Shown here: piece after piece, positions 12,262 to 24,163 of the stretch
Position numbering within the stretch: the stretch's first letter is position 1
Layout: every line of letters begins with the position of its first letter
NCBI GenBank assembly: GCA_029339505.1
Contig: JAQISU010001235.1
Coordinates: 37,415,815-37,479,814 of the forward strand
Length of the DNA stretch: 64,000 nt
Direction of reading: 5' to 3'
Origin: Unio delphinus
Taxonomy: Eukaryota > Mollusca > Bivalvia > Unionida > Unionidae
Program-made: the position numbers and the translations under genes
The notes under the pieces: model-generated
Told to the model about the DNA's origin: nothing
What the model saw: the letters and a program-made list of their open reading frames with translations, nothing else
Database searches by the model: none

Positions 12262-12655
12262 GGGACAGAGCAGTAGAAGGCAATCGACTGGGAGGTCAAG
12301 AAAATCAAAGCAAAAGAGAACTGGATAGAAGAACAGTCCAAAGACACTGAGGCAAACTTGTAATGGAACAACAGCAAAAAAGCATACCATCTGGTCCAAG
12401 ATCTAACAAGCACAAAACAATGATGAGTTATCTCCTTACAAGATTACAAGACAAAGCTGGAAACTGCCTTACAGAAGAAAAAGACATTCTGAAAGGATGG
12501 ACAGAGTACTATGCAGAACTTTACAACCACCGAGCCACAATTGATCCAGAGGTACTGAACATCACCCCCCCAAAGTAAAAAACAATGACAATCACCCTAT
12601 CCTACATAGAGAAGTAGAAGCCATAGTGAGATCGCTGAAAAAGAGGAAGTCAGGG
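12262..12655 (+). pseudogene. LINE fragment (upstream part, inverted)
   Basis: The plus strand encodes NSKKAYHLVQDLT, then a block ending WTEYYAELYNH, then an ILRxEVEAxVxSLKK-like end. This is the ORF region that directly precedes the reverse transcriptase in the same LINE family. It ends near the SLKK-KS position, where the minus-strand fragment (11570-12245) begins. The two pieces are therefore adjacent parts of one element in opposite orientation. Frameshifts and stops are present. Confidence 0.7.
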
Positions 12656-12659
12656 TGAA

Positions 12660-13563
12660 AGTCACAATAAGAAAAAAATCCATGAAGGTTTTGGATAAAG
12701 TACTTTTCATTTACTTACATTTCCTAAACTCCGAGATTTGGATGAATCGTTGTGATACTAAGACAACTCATCCTGTGATATTTTGCTCAGCCAGTTTACC
12801 TTAAGGTCAAAGGTCACCTTTACACCAATGCATTGAGGATGGTATCAACATGCAGGCCCTGACCATTTTGGTCTTATAAGATACCGATTTGCAAAATTGT
12901 GAAAAATTAAGAAAAATTTTCTTGGCTACTCTTTGCATCCTTTGTGGGGTCAATTTTTAAAATATTACAAAGAAAAAAATGTTGCTGCAACATCGTAACT
13001 CCCTGGTTGAGATCTGTATATTTTAGTTGATTTTTTAAAAATAAAAATATCTACTCCATCTTTAGCACTTCTTAAGGCATATTTCACCAAATCACAGGTG
13101 ATTACATGTTTGGATCCAGAAACAACAAGCCCTTGGCTTGCATTGGTAGAAAGTGAATGATTTTAGTTGTTTTAATGAAAGGTTGCTGGAATAGCTTTAA
13201 GAATTAAAAAGTGTTAGTTCTCACTTTCAACACCTATGATTGATGATTGAAATTCTTTTTAACACCTATCATTTGATTTGCCAGATAGATTTGTATGGCA
13301 GACCTGAGTCTAAGTTGTTATCTCATGTTCCATTTGTCTGTCTATCCAGCTGTTTATAAATGCATCTCCTAAATTGCTTGGTTGAACTTCACCAAAGTTG
13401 GTTTTTAGATTCCAATGTAATAGCCATCTTCAGTTTGCCATGATGAGCCCAGGAAGTTAAGTTAACTCAGTTACAGTTTTGTGTGCTACTCATATACATG
13501 AATTTTAAATAATAAATTATATAAGATAAATGAAATTATTCTGTCTACATCTTCTGTCCATAG
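12660..13563. other. Intron, nothing recognised
   Basis: No gene recognised. It ends in the acceptor of the next exon (TCTGTCCATAG). Confidence 0.4.
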
Positions 13564-13667
13564 GTATCCAACTGTACCCAGTCACAGAACTGTACTAATA
13601 CATGTGATGACTGCCTTGGGATGTCAGATGATAATTATAATCTCCTGTATGCCATATATGCCTGGAC
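13564..13667 (+). CDS. MFSD1: MFSD1-like transporter, exon (loop and start of TM2)
   Basis: Exon between acceptor CCATAG (ends 13563) and donor GTAAGT (13668). It encodes a Cys/Asn-rich loop (NCTQSQNCTNTCDDC, with possible N-glycosylation sequons NCT and NCTN) followed by YNLLYAIYAWT, the start of TM2. It begins in phase 0, continuing from 5860-5960, and ends with two bases of a Thr codon completed by the exon at 23600. The last 20 or so bases plus the donor form the unit of the tandem array that follows directly. Confidence 0.85.
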
Positions 13668-14143
13668 GTAAGTACCGAATCAAGGTTATGCCATATATGC
13701 CTGGACATAAGTACCAAATCAAGGTTATGCCATATATGTCTGGATGTAAGTGCATAATCAAGGTTATGCCATATATGCCTGGACGCAAGTACCGATTTAA
13801 GGTTATGCCATATATGCCTGCACGTAAGTACCAAATCAAGTTTTATGCATGGACGTAAGTACCAAATCCAGGTTATGCCTTATATGCCTGGACGTAAGTA
13901 CCGAATCAAGGTTATGCCATATATGCCTGGACGTAAGTACTGAATCAAGGTTATGCCATATATGCCTGGACGTAAGTACTGAATCAAGGTTATGCCATAT
14001 ATGCCTGGACGTAAGTACCGAATCAAGGTTATGCCATATATGCCTGGACTTAAGTACTGAATCAAGGTTATGCCATATATGCCTGGACGTAAGTACCGAA
14101 TCAAGGTTATGCCACATATGCCTGGACGTAAGTACCGAATCTC
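13645..14143. repeat. 39-bp minisatellite duplicating an exon end and its splice donor
   Basis: About 13 tandem copies of a 39-bp unit. Each holds the last coding bases of the preceding exon (GCCATATATGCCTGGAC) followed by the donor GTAAGT and intron sequence. The donor is intact in about ten copies and altered in three (CATAAG at about 13703, GCAAGT at about 13783, CTTAAG at about 14050). One copy, near 13840, is shortened. Using any downstream donor would add an in-frame TAA directly after the Trp-Thr codons, because TGGACGTAA is then read through. Confidence 0.9.
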
Positions 14144-14918
14144 TCTTCGCACTTTGTATTGGTGCTTTCAGAAATGTGTGTTTTATAAAAACTATTTCCA
14201 ATACCTTTTTATTTGTTGCTACCAAAGTTGCAGTATGTGTACATCTTGAGATGAACAGAAATTGCACACCAAAATTAAGTGTAAATGTTACAACTCATGA
14301 GCTCCTACTCCCTAACAATTCAGTCCAGCTTAAAAGATGTTTTAGATGTATTAGTTTGAATATTTTGAACTTATTTTGCAACTTTCATTACCAAGCCCAA
14401 CAATAACAGCTGTCACTGTTATCAGATTCAGGAGGTTTGTCACTTGTCTTAGAAGAAACACATTTAGCAAACAACTATTGAATGAAACTTTGGCCTGTTA
14501 CAAATTGTGACTTTACATCAATTTGGTGTCACATGGTCAGATATCATTGTCATTCTGACCGAATAAAGAAAACCTGTTCCAGACCAACCTGCACAATAAT
14601 TTTGGTTCTACATCACAGACCTGGACCAAACTTTGTTGATCTGTTTAGACTTGGAATAAAGAAGAAGACTATTGATTTTGATATTATTATATCAGAAGTC
14701 AAGGTCATTGGCTGAAATATTGAAAAATGGTTTATGTGTACATATTTCAGTTTGTAATCATGTACCTTTAACCAAAGTTTGTGGACAGCTTACATATTGT
14801 ATCCAAAAAAAGATTATTGATTTTGGGATCAAAAGTCATGGTCACTGTGCCTGAAAAAAAGAAGTTTTTATTAATTAATACTTTTAGTTCCAGACCAGGA
14901 ACCTTGACCAAAGAGAAC
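14144..14918. other. Intron with two diverged copies of a ~170-bp repeat
   Basis: No gene recognised. Segments around 14640-14710 and 14785-14850 share the pattern AARAAGAYTATTGATTTTG followed by CAAAAGTCAWGGTCA. They look like two old copies of a dispersed repeat. Confidence 0.4.
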
Positions 14919-15040
14919 CATGGTAATTCAATGGATAGAGCTTTAGACTCATAATCCAACAATATTGCTACCTGCCCTGATCAGCCCAGGTCAGCTGACT
15001 TGGTGTCTCCTTAAGAGAGGCACTTTGTACCCATTCCATT
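14919..15040 (+). mobile_element. SINE remnant with tRNA-like head
   Basis: The start of this segment (GGTAATTCAATGGATAGAGC near 14920-14940) resembles a tRNA-derived promoter A box. The segment ends in a sequence that forms the unit of the minisatellite at 15040-15775. A similar, single-copy tail occurs near 33550-33605. No clear B box survives. Confidence 0.4.
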
Positions 15041-15775
15041 GGTATACTATAACCAATGATGTGTTGAAAATACTCTCCCTTGGTATAATATAACCAATGA
15101 TGTGTTGAAAATACTCTCCCTTGGTATACTATAACCAATGATGTGTTGAAAAATTACTCTCCCTTGGTATAATATAACCAATGATGTGTTGAAAATACTC
15201 TCCCTTGGTATAATATAACCAATGATGTGTTGAAAATACTCTCCCTTGGTATAATATTTTTTTTTTTTTTTTTTTTATTTTTTTTTTTTTTTTTATGGTT
15301 TAACGCCATTTTTCAGCACAATATATAGGCTATACATGGCGGCCAGTATTTGTGGTGGAGGAAGAAACCGGAAAAAACCCGGAAAGAACCACCGACCCAC
15401 GAGAAGCTACTGGCAAGCTTTCTCACTTAACTACATTAGCCGAATCTTAGACTCGAACCCACGCAGACAGAGGTGAGATGGCAGTGGTCCGTAACGGACA
15501 GCGCTTTAGACCACTCGGCCACTCGGGGCCCCCCTTGGTATAATATAACCAATGATGTGTTGAAAATACTCTCCCTTGGTATAATATAACCAATGATGTG
15601 TTGAAAATACTCTCCCTTGGTATACTATAACCAATGATGTGTTGAAAAATTACTCTCCCTTGGTATAATATAACCAATGATGTGTTGAAAATACTCTCCC
15701 TTGGTATACTATAACCAATGATGTGTTGAAAAATTACTCTCCCTTGGTATAATATAACCAATGATGTGTTGAAAG
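15040..15775. repeat. ~40-bp minisatellite grown from a SINE-like tail
   Basis: About eleven copies of a unit resembling TTGGTATAATATAACCAATGATGTGTTGAAAATACTCTCCC, at 15040-15257 and 15532-15775. A complete SINE (15258-15531) splits the array. Confidence 0.85.
15258..15531 (-). mobile_element. Full-length tRNA-headed SINE, minus orientation
   Basis: On the minus strand the element starts GGGGCCCCGAGTGGCCGAGTGG, a tRNA-Leu/Ser-like A box. A B box GGTTCGAGTCT follows, then a body ending in AATGGCGTTAAACC, the conserved 3' motif of molluscan Meta-type SINEs, and a poly-A tail (poly-T at 15258-15293 on the plus strand). It is flanked by the direct repeat CCCTTGGTATAATAT, giving a target-site duplication of about 15 bp inside the minisatellite. 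The well-preserved ends suggest recent insertion. Confidence 0.85.
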
Positions 15776-16732
15776 TAGTGTTTTAACCATCCAACCAACT
15801 TTTAGCTTAGAGGTTTGTTCTTTAGATTCAGAATATGCCTATTAGCTTTGGGATTAATTGGTCAAATGCCAATGTCAGTGTTGATCAAAGAAATATATTT
15901 TTTGAACAATAACTTTGCAATGTTTAGCCAAAGTATATCATTCTGGGTTCTGCACAAAATAGACAGAATGTCATGCAAAAAAAAGAAGAAATGATACACC
16001 AAAAGTGGTGCAAATAAAATCAGCATGCACATAGTTTTTAAAAAACATCTTTAATCAGTTATAAGTGTGCATGCCAATCATTATTTGTGTGAATTGTGTA
16101 GTCATTATCTCTATGAAATTAAAAATCAAGTGATCTTTCTGATTGCACTGGATGCTATTCTAGTCCTGCCTACTATCTCCAATTCTCAGAATCCAGTATT
16201 TGATAAATCCAGAATAATTGCATACTCCATATATCCCATAATATTTCTTGGTGGAGAATAGATTCAGCATGCTACCATATTTTAATAGCCTTGATGCAAG
16301 TATGAAACAAATTCAAACAATGTATTTAAAACAAATTCCAAAAACAATGTATTTAAAACAAATTCAAAACATTGTATTTAAAACAAATTCAAACAATGTA
16401 TTTAAAAATCTTCCACCACACATTTTATTAACATATTTGACTAAGGAAAAGTTTGTACTTCTTCAAATATCTGCCTAATCATAGTCATATCACCACCACC
16501 TTGCAAATGTAGCCCTCCCAAGCTAAATTTTAACACTAATGAGGCTAAAAGTTGTCTGACCACATAGATGGGACTGTGACAAGAGTGACCTTCCCCCACG
16601 TAGATAAATTCACACTAAATTCCATCGCAACTTAAGTTTCTAGTTCTGCTCAAGCTATGAAGCATGCATCTGTAGAGACCTTGCAAAATACCTGTTAGAC
16701 CTTTTCTCAATGAGTCTGAGAGGTTTTACGGT
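15776..16732. other. Intron with short AAACAAATTC repeat
   Basis: No gene recognised. A short tandem repeat (AACAATGTATTTAAAACAAATTC, about four copies) lies at about 16305-16405. Confidence 0.5.
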
Positions 16733-19657
16733 AGTACCTTTCCACATTGTTAGTGAGTTTGAAACGTTATGAAGTGGTACCTTTCCACATTGGTAGTGAG
16801 TTTGAGAAATATGAAGTGGTACTTTTTAATATTGGTAGTGAGTTTGAGAAATATGAAGTGGTACTTTTTAATATTGGTAGTGAGTTTGAGGAATATGAAG
16901 TGGTACTTTTTAATATTGGTAGTGAGTTTGAGAAATATGAAGTGGTACTTTTTAATATTGGTAGTGAGTTTGAGAAATATGAAGTGGTACTTTTTAATAT
17001 TGGTAGTGAGTTTGAGAAATATGAAGTGGTACTTTTTAATATTGGTAGTGAGTTTGAGGAATATGAAGTGGTACTTTTTAATATTGGTAGTGAGTTTGAG
17101 AAATATGAAGTGGTACTTTTTAATATTGGTAGTGAGTTTGAGGAATATGAAGTGGTACTTTTTAATATTGGTAGTGAGTTTGAGAAATATGAAGTGGTAC
17201 TTTTTAATATTGGTAGTGAGTTTGAGGAATATGAAGTGGTACTTTTTAATATTGGTAGTGAGTTTGAGGAATATGAAGTGGTACTTTTTAATATTGGTAG
17301 TGAGTTTGAGAAATATGAAGTGGTACTTTTTAATATTGGTAGTGAGTTTGAGGAATATGAAGTGGTACTTTTTAATATTGGTAGTGAGTTTGAGGAATAT
17401 GAAGTGGTACTTTTTAATATTGGTAGTGAGTTTGAGAAATATGAAGTGGTACTTTTTAATATTGGTAGTGAGTTTGAGAAATATGAAGTGGTACTTTTTA
17501 ATATTGGTAGTGAGTTTGAGAAATATGAAGTGGTACTTTTTAATATTGGTAGTGAGTTTGAGAAATATGAAGTGGTACTTTTTAATATTGGTAGTGAGTT
17601 TGAGAAATATGAAGTGGTACTTTTTAATATTGGTAGTGAGTTTGAGAAATATGAAGTGGTACTTTTTAATATTGGTAGTGAGTTTGAGAAATATGAAGTG
17701 GTACTTTTTAATATTGGTAGTGAGTTTGAGAAATATGAAGTGGTACTTTTTAATATTGGTAGTGAGTTTGAGAAATATGAAGTGGTACTTTTTAATATTG
17801 GTAGTGAGTTTGAGAAATATGAAGTGGTACTTTTTAATATTGGTAGTGAGTTTGAGAAATATGAAGTGGTACTTTTTAATATTGGTAGTGAGTTTGAGGA
17901 ATATGAAGTGGTACTTTTTAATATTGGTAGTGAGTTTGAGGAATATGAAGTGGTACTTTTTAATATTGGTAGTGAGTTTGAGAAATATGAAGTGGTACTT
18001 TTTAATATTGGTAGTGAGTTTGAGGAATATGAAGTGGTACTTTTTAATATTGGTAGTGAGTTTGAGGAATATGAAGTGGTACTTTTTAATATTGGTAGTG
18101 AGTTTGAGGAATATGAAGTGGTACTTTTTAATATTGGTAGTGAGTTTGAGAAATATGAAGTGGTACTTTTTAATATTGGTAGTGAGTTTGAGAAATATGA
18201 AGTGGTACTTTTTAATATTGGTAGTGAGTTTGAGGAATATGAAGTGGTACTTTTTAATATTGGTAGTGAGTTTGAGGAATATGAAGTGGTACTTTTTAAT
18301 ATTGGTAGTGAGTTTGAGGAATATGAAGTGGTACTTTTTAATATTGGTAGTGAGTTTGAGAAATATGAAGTGGTACTTTTTAATATTGGTAGTGAGTTTG
18401 AGAAATATGAAGTGGTACTTTTTAATATTGGTAGTGAGTTTGAGGAATATGAAGTGGTACTTTTTAATATTGGTAGTGAGTTTGAGGAATATGAAGTGGT
18501 ACTTTTTAATATTGGTAGTGAGTTTGAGGAATATGAAGTGGTACTTTTTAATATTGGTAGTGAGTTTGAGGAATATGAAGTGGTACTTTTTAATATTGGT
18601 AGTGAGTTTGAGGAATATGAAGTGGTACTTTTTAATATTGGTAGTGAGTTTGAGAAATATGAAGTGGTACTTTTTAATATTGGTAGTGAGTTTGAGAAAT
18701 ATGAAGTGGTACTTTTTAATATTGGTAGTGAGTTTGAGGAATATGAAGTGGTACTTTTTAATATTGGTAGTGAGTTTGAGGAATATGAAGTGGTACTTTT
18801 TAATATTGGTAGTGAGTTTGAGAAATATGAAGTGGTACTTTTTAATATTGGTAGTGAGTTTGAGGAATATGAAGTGGTACTTTTTAATATTGGTAGTGAT
18901 TTTGAGAAATATGAAGTGGTACTTTTTAATATTGGTAGTGAGTTTGAGAAATATGAAGTGGTACTTTTTAATATTGGTAGTGAGTTTGAGAAATATGAAG
19001 TGGTACTTTTTAATATTGGTAGTGAGTTTGAGGAATATGAAGTGGTACTTTTTAATATTGGTAGTGAGTTTGAGAAATATGAAGTGGTACTTTTTAATAT
19101 TGGTAGTGAGTTTGAGGAATATGAAGTGGTACTTTTTAATATTGGTAGTGAGTTTGAGAAATATGAAGTGGTACTTTTTAATATTGGTAGTGAGTTTGAG
19201 GAATATGAAGTGGTACTTTTTAATATTGGTAATGAGTTTGAGGAATATGAAGTGGTACTTTTTAATATTGGTAATGAGTTTGAGAAATATGAAGTGGTAC
19301 TTTTTAATATTGGTAGTGAGTTTGAGAAATATGAAGTGGTACTTTTTAATATTGGTAGTGAGTTTGAGGAATATGAAGTGGTACTTTTTAATATTGGTAG
19401 TGAGTTTGAGGAATATGAAGTGGTACTTTTTAATATTGGTAGTGAGTTTGAGGAATATGAAGTGGTACTTTTTAATATTGGTAGTGAGTTTGAGAAATAT
19501 GAAGTGGTACTTTTTAATATTGGTAGTGAGTTTGAGAAATATGAAGTGGTACTTTTTAATATTGGTAGTGAGTTTGAGAAATATGAAGTGGTACTTTTTA
19601 ATATTGGTAGTGAGTTTGAGAAATATGAAGTGGTACTTTTTAATATTGGTAGTGAGT
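16733..19657. repeat. 42-bp minisatellite, about 69 copies
   Basis: A nearly homogeneous array of a 42-bp unit containing TATGAAGTGGTACTTTTTAA and ATTGGTAGTGAGTTTGAG. Copies differ mainly at one site (GAGAAATAT versus GAGGAATAT). Two units at the left edge are more diverged. The unit lacks stops in two forward frames and one reverse frame, so three overlapping frames of about 970-980 codons appear. This is a by-product of the 42-bp period, not evidence of a gene. The array lies within the intron between exons 13564-13667 and 23600-23655. Confidence 0.95.
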
Positions 19658-19997
19658 TTTCTAACAAAACTGAAGTATACTTTATCTATATTTATTGCTA
19701 GTTTCTATCCATAATGAAGTTTCTAATTTTGTTATTACCTAACTTCATCATGCAATGTACTCTTTGGAACCATTATGGATACCTGCCTATATTGGTAGTA
19801 ACATTAATCAAATAATGTGTATTGTACTTGACCAACAATCAGATATCTGCTATCGATTGATAATGGTATTAGTCACTTTGACTTCACTGGTACCAAATGT
19901 TTGGATTTGGTTAAAAAATGCATCTTTATAGGTAATTTATGTGTGCTGCTAATTAACAAAACATGCAGAGAAAAATCCCAAATAAAATGCTGAGTAA

Positions 19998-20076
<79 letters not shown>

Positions 20077-20479
20077 TGTATACGGTACCATAATTCACTC
20101 CACACATTTTTTAGCAAATTTCTTAATTCATATTGCATTTATTGAATTGAATAGGCAGTTCAAATCAAACAAGCTAATTACCACCACATTAATTAGTGTG
20201 AACCGAGGGATGTACTTCTCTTTGATGTTTCAAGGCACATCACATATAGAGACTGCTGTCTCATACCTTTGTACCAGCTGCATGTATGAAAAACTCCAAA
20301 TATATCTGTCAACAAAGTCTCCATGGAAGAATTTAAAAAACACTTTCACGAATAGTATTGGGTGTATTCCCAAGGAAGAGTCCATCCATTATAGTGTCAC
20401 AGTGTACCCATGTCAGTCAATGGCTAGTACAGTTTTACATTTCCCAGTTGCTATTACAGACCCAATTATAACTAGAAAC
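19658..20479. other. Intron with (TA)n tract
   Basis: A (TA)n microsatellite covers about 20000-20072. The rest is AT-rich intron with no gene recognised. Confidence 0.6.
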
Positions 20480-20690
20480 AGATCCATACCTATTATGGAT
20501 TCAGGTTGATCCATAGGTATAAATTGGTCCATGCCTATTATGGATTCAGGTTGATCCATAAGTATCAATTGGTCCATATCTTTTATGGATTCAGGTTGAT
20601 CCATAGGTATAAATTGGTCCATACCTATTATGGATTCAGGTTGATCCATAGGTATAAATTGGTCCATACCTATTATGGATTCATTTTAGG
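20480..20690. repeat. 45-bp minisatellite
   Basis: About four and a half copies of a 45-bp unit holding GGATTCAGGTTGATCCATA and GTATAAATTGGTCCATACC. Each unit contains a partial inverted repeat (ATCCATAGGTAT / ATACCTATTATGGAT). Confidence 0.9.
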
Positions 20691-22069
20691 CCTGTTGTTT
20701 CCCCCAGATCCATCTTATTGCAGTGTTATTGCCAACCTGCATCAAATGACTTCAGAATGATCAATACCACTTACCACTGCAGTACTGGTTTAGCAACATT
20801 ACTGTCCTTGGTGCCCCATACCATGCCTTGACCATGGACAGATTGTCAGAAAATGTCTTTATGTTATGGTATCTGAGTCTGGTCAAACTTAAGTCTAGTT
20901 TGCCATCAGTCTTGGCTAGCACCATCACAGACATGACAGGGGGTGTCTGCATTACCCCAGACATAACAGAAGGTGTCAGCACCAAGACAAATATGATAGG
21001 AGGTGTCTCCATTGCTCCTCAAATCAGTATGTTGTGAATAATGCTCATTTGTCATTACTGGATCTGACAATTATTAAAAGTAGTCCCTCTATTGTCATTA
21101 CTAGATCTGACAGTTACTAAAGAAGTTCATCTATTGTCATTACTGGATTAGACAATTACTAAATAAGTCCATCTGTTGTCATTACTGAATCTGATAATTA
21201 CTAAAGAAGTCCCTCTTTTGTGCATCAGCTAAGGATGTTTTCTATTTTGTCTTTGCCTGAATTGTGTACTTGCCTTCGCTATCTCTGTCAGAGTTGATGT
21301 ATAAAGTCCCAGCATCTGTCAGTCTTTGGTCAATTTGTGATTCTATTGCATTACATAGAGAGGCAACTACATGACCCAAGTGTAAACATAACTTTTTTAT
21401 CAGTTTTATCAAAAGTGTAATATAAAACATGCCTTTGTTTCACACAGAGATCTCAGCTGTTGACAGATATTTGGTCAAACTGGCATGACAAAACTCTCAT
21501 CAGGATGAACAGACCAGAAACACTTTGTCAGCAATTATGGAACATCATCGTAGTAGACTAAATGCTTCACCTGGAATGCATGGCAATCTTCCAACAAGCA
21601 GAACATAACCACTGCTTCATCCCACTGTTATGACTCCTGGATATGCTTTGGAATCAGTTTTACAAATTTCACATGTTCTGTACATGATTTCACAGCACAC
21701 TCATGCCAAAGCCAAAGTAATATTGGCAGTGAATTTGCACCTTATACCATGTTTGTCGTTGTTAATGAGCATCTCAAGGTCACACTTAGATTGCAGCCAT
21801 TGTCACTGAATAGACATTTGGATTTTGTCCATAAGCTGTCCTCCAAAGGAACAAATCTAGGAAAGGCCCAGCAAAAAATGTCTCAGCATCTATTTCAAAA
21901 CATGGAACATAGATTTATCAGAAATGCCACCACCACCCTGACAATGCATGCCCTGTACACATTCAAAATCATTGTTCTGAAGGTCCAAGGATGGCAGAAA
22001 GCAGACATTGCATAATATAGAGTTGTATGTGGAAAGCACATCTAGTGTCAATGAAATAAATTTGAAGTT
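20691..22069. other. Intron with short degenerate repeats
   Basis: Contains about four imperfect copies of a ~60-bp unit (CATTACTGGATCTGACAATTAC) at about 21047-21225. There is also a ~33-bp repeat around GGTGTCTGCATTACCCCAGAC near 20935-21015. No gene recognised. Confidence 0.5.
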
Positions 22070-22316
22070 AGTATATATGGCATATAGGATTATTACATTA
22101 TATATGGCATATAGGATTATTACATTATATATGGCATATAGGATTATTACATTATATATGGCATATAGGATTATTACATTATATATGGCATATAGGATTA
22201 TTACATTATATATGGCATATAGGATTATTACATTATATATGGCATATAGGATTATTACATTATATATGGCATATAGAATTATTACATTATATATGGCATA
22301 TAGGATTATTACATTA
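22070..22316. repeat. 27-bp minisatellite, 9 copies
   Basis: Nine almost identical copies of a 27-bp unit (TATATATGGCATATAGGATTATTACAT). It is open in one frame only because 27 is a multiple of 3. Confidence 0.95.
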
Positions 22317-22974
22317 CAATTTTTCTATTGAGTTACATATTGACACAAGCATCCTTTATGTAGATATACATATAAATATAATTGTAGTGATTTGTGTTAA
22401 AATTTGACACAAGCATCCTTTATGTAGATATTTGATTAGAAGCATTACATTGTAATATTTTGTGTATATTTGAACTTCTTTCTTATAAATAATAGTAATA
22501 ATAATGTAGACTTAGTATATCACCTAATCTTTAGAAGCACTAAGTGCTTTACAGTATTACATAACACATAAAGATATGTAACAACAAGATTACAAAAACA
22601 CCATGAAATTACAAAACAATAAAGCATACTGACAATAATTAAAGAAGTAAGCATTATCAAGTGTTGAAGTCTGTTCTTGTAGTCAAAATGGGTGACTTTT
22701 AAGAGCACTCTTGGATGAGATCACAATGTCCTTGCATCTAATATCTATAGTCAATTTATTCCATGTAGCTGGACCCTGTTACACAAAGATTGTTGTCCAT
22801 ATGACTTAATTTTTAACAGTGGATACAATGGGAATGTGAGTGTCAGAAGAGGAGCATAAGTTTTTAGATGGGTTGTACATATGGGTGAGGTCAGATAGGT
22901 ATATTGAACTGGAGCCAGTCGAAAAAATGTAAATGTTGAACATATTTTGTATTTGATTCTGGATCAAACAGATA
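22317..22974. other. Intron, possible decayed LINE flank
   Basis: A short direct repeat, TTGACACAAGCATCCTTTATGTAGATAT, occurs twice (about 22340-22367 and 22404-22431). The rest could be the degraded 3' side of the minus-strand LINE that follows, but no motif is clear. Confidence 0.35.
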
Positions 22975-23545
22975 GTCAGTAAAGAATGATCTGAGATGCC
23001 ATATTTGTTACTTTTTGAATTTTTAACTTTCTCAGCACATAAGATAGAACTAAATTACAATAGTTCAGTCTTGAAAGTACTAAGGAATGCACAAATGTTA
23101 TAGTGTCATCATGTAAGAGAAAATGGTGAATGGAGCTGATGCATCTCAGCTCCAGATATGCAACCTTGCATGTGTTCATTGCATATTGGCAAAAGGAGAG
23201 CGTACTGTCTTGTCTGACAGCTAGGTTTCATATTGACTGTGTGAATTTAATGTTGGTATTACTGATACTGTTTGTTTCAGATAAAGGATGTGGAAACACC
23301 TTTGTGTGGTGATCAGGATAACTTAAGTTTGTATCACCTGCAACTTGTTGCATGTCATCAATGACTTCACATCGAAAGTGAACCTCTCTACACCTTGGAT
23401 AATAAAGAGAACTTTAGTAGATTTGTATATTTGTGAGTCATCATATAATTGGTACCAGATGTCAGTCTATAACACTTTAGAGCAGTGTATAGAATGAAGT
23501 AAATAGGGCCAAGATCAGAGCCTTTTGGAACACCAAAACATAGAT
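22975..23545 (-). pseudogene. CR1/L2-like LINE reverse transcriptase remnant
   Basis: On the minus strand, motifs of a CR1/L2-type non-LTR reverse transcriptase appear in order. First is YDDSQIYKS (motif C position, YADDTQLY in active elements, about 23420-23447), then a TCNKL block. AYLELRCISSIHHFL (about 23100-23150) and LSRLNYCNLVL (about 23035-23070) follow. The last part is open for 67 codons; the rest is broken. It sits about 55 bp upstream of an MFSD1-like exon. Confidence 0.75.
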
Positions 23546-23599
23546 CAACAAATGTTTTCCTAAACTCATGACTTGAGATTCATTTTCTTTTTTTTCCAG

Positions 23600-23655
23600 A
23601 AATGCAGTTGTGGTGATTGCTGCAGGGTTTCTTATAGACAAAGTTGGAAATAGAA
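23600..23655 (+). CDS. MFSD1: MFSD1-like transporter, exon (TM2, MFS motif A)
   Basis: A 56-bp exon between a long pyrimidine-rich acceptor (TTTTTTTTCCAG) and donor GTATGT. It encodes [18 protein letters not shown], which is the end of TM2 plus the conserved MFS signature loop of the form GxLxDxxGxR between TM2 and TM3. That loop couples helix movements during transport. The exon joins the 13564-13667 exon through a split Thr codon and the 24020 exon through a split Ile codon. A TCTA microsatellite begins only a few bases inside the following intron. Confidence 0.85.
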
Positions 23656-23660
23656 GTATG

Positions 23661-23892
<232 letters not shown>

Positions 23893-24019
23893 CTGTCTGT
23901 GTGTCTGTCAATTCACTGTATAAATTGTGTAAACTGCAGAAACTCTGATGCCGGACTGTTTTTTAAAAAATAATGATTATAATAATGTAAAGATGACAGA
24001 AATCATGCTTGTCTTGCAG

Positions 24020-24163
24020 TTGGTGTTTTTACTTTCTCCTTTCTGTGTGTCCTTGGGTCCTCCATATTTGCTGTTGGAGCTATGCTGAAAGGAACCAGCT
24101 ACATGTTACCAGTGATGCTTTTGGGACGGCTTATCTTTGGTTCTGGAAATGGATCTCTTACAA
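24020..24163 (+). CDS. MFSD1: MFSD1-like transporter, exon (TM3-TM4)
   Basis: Exon between acceptor GTCTTGCAG and donor GTATGT. It encodes a hydrophobic helix (FTFSFLCVLGSSIFAVGAM), a short loop and a second helix ending in GRLIFGSGNGSLT. This GRxxFGxGxxSL motif at TM4 is characteristic of MFSD1-type transporters. The exon starts and ends with split Ile codons that fit both neighbours. Confidence 0.9.

Noticed and set aside
13604..14406. Several long frames across the 13.6-14.1 kb array
   Set aside because: They arise from the 39-bp donor array. Only 13564-13667 fits the transporter exon.
16747..19714. Three overlapping frames of 966-984 codons
   Set aside because: They are translations of a 42-bp tandem array in an intron. 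The period is a multiple of 3 and the unit lacks stops, so long frames appear on both strands.
22008..22331. Repetitive 107-codon frame
   Set aside because: It comes from a 27-bp minisatellite; no flanking gene structure.
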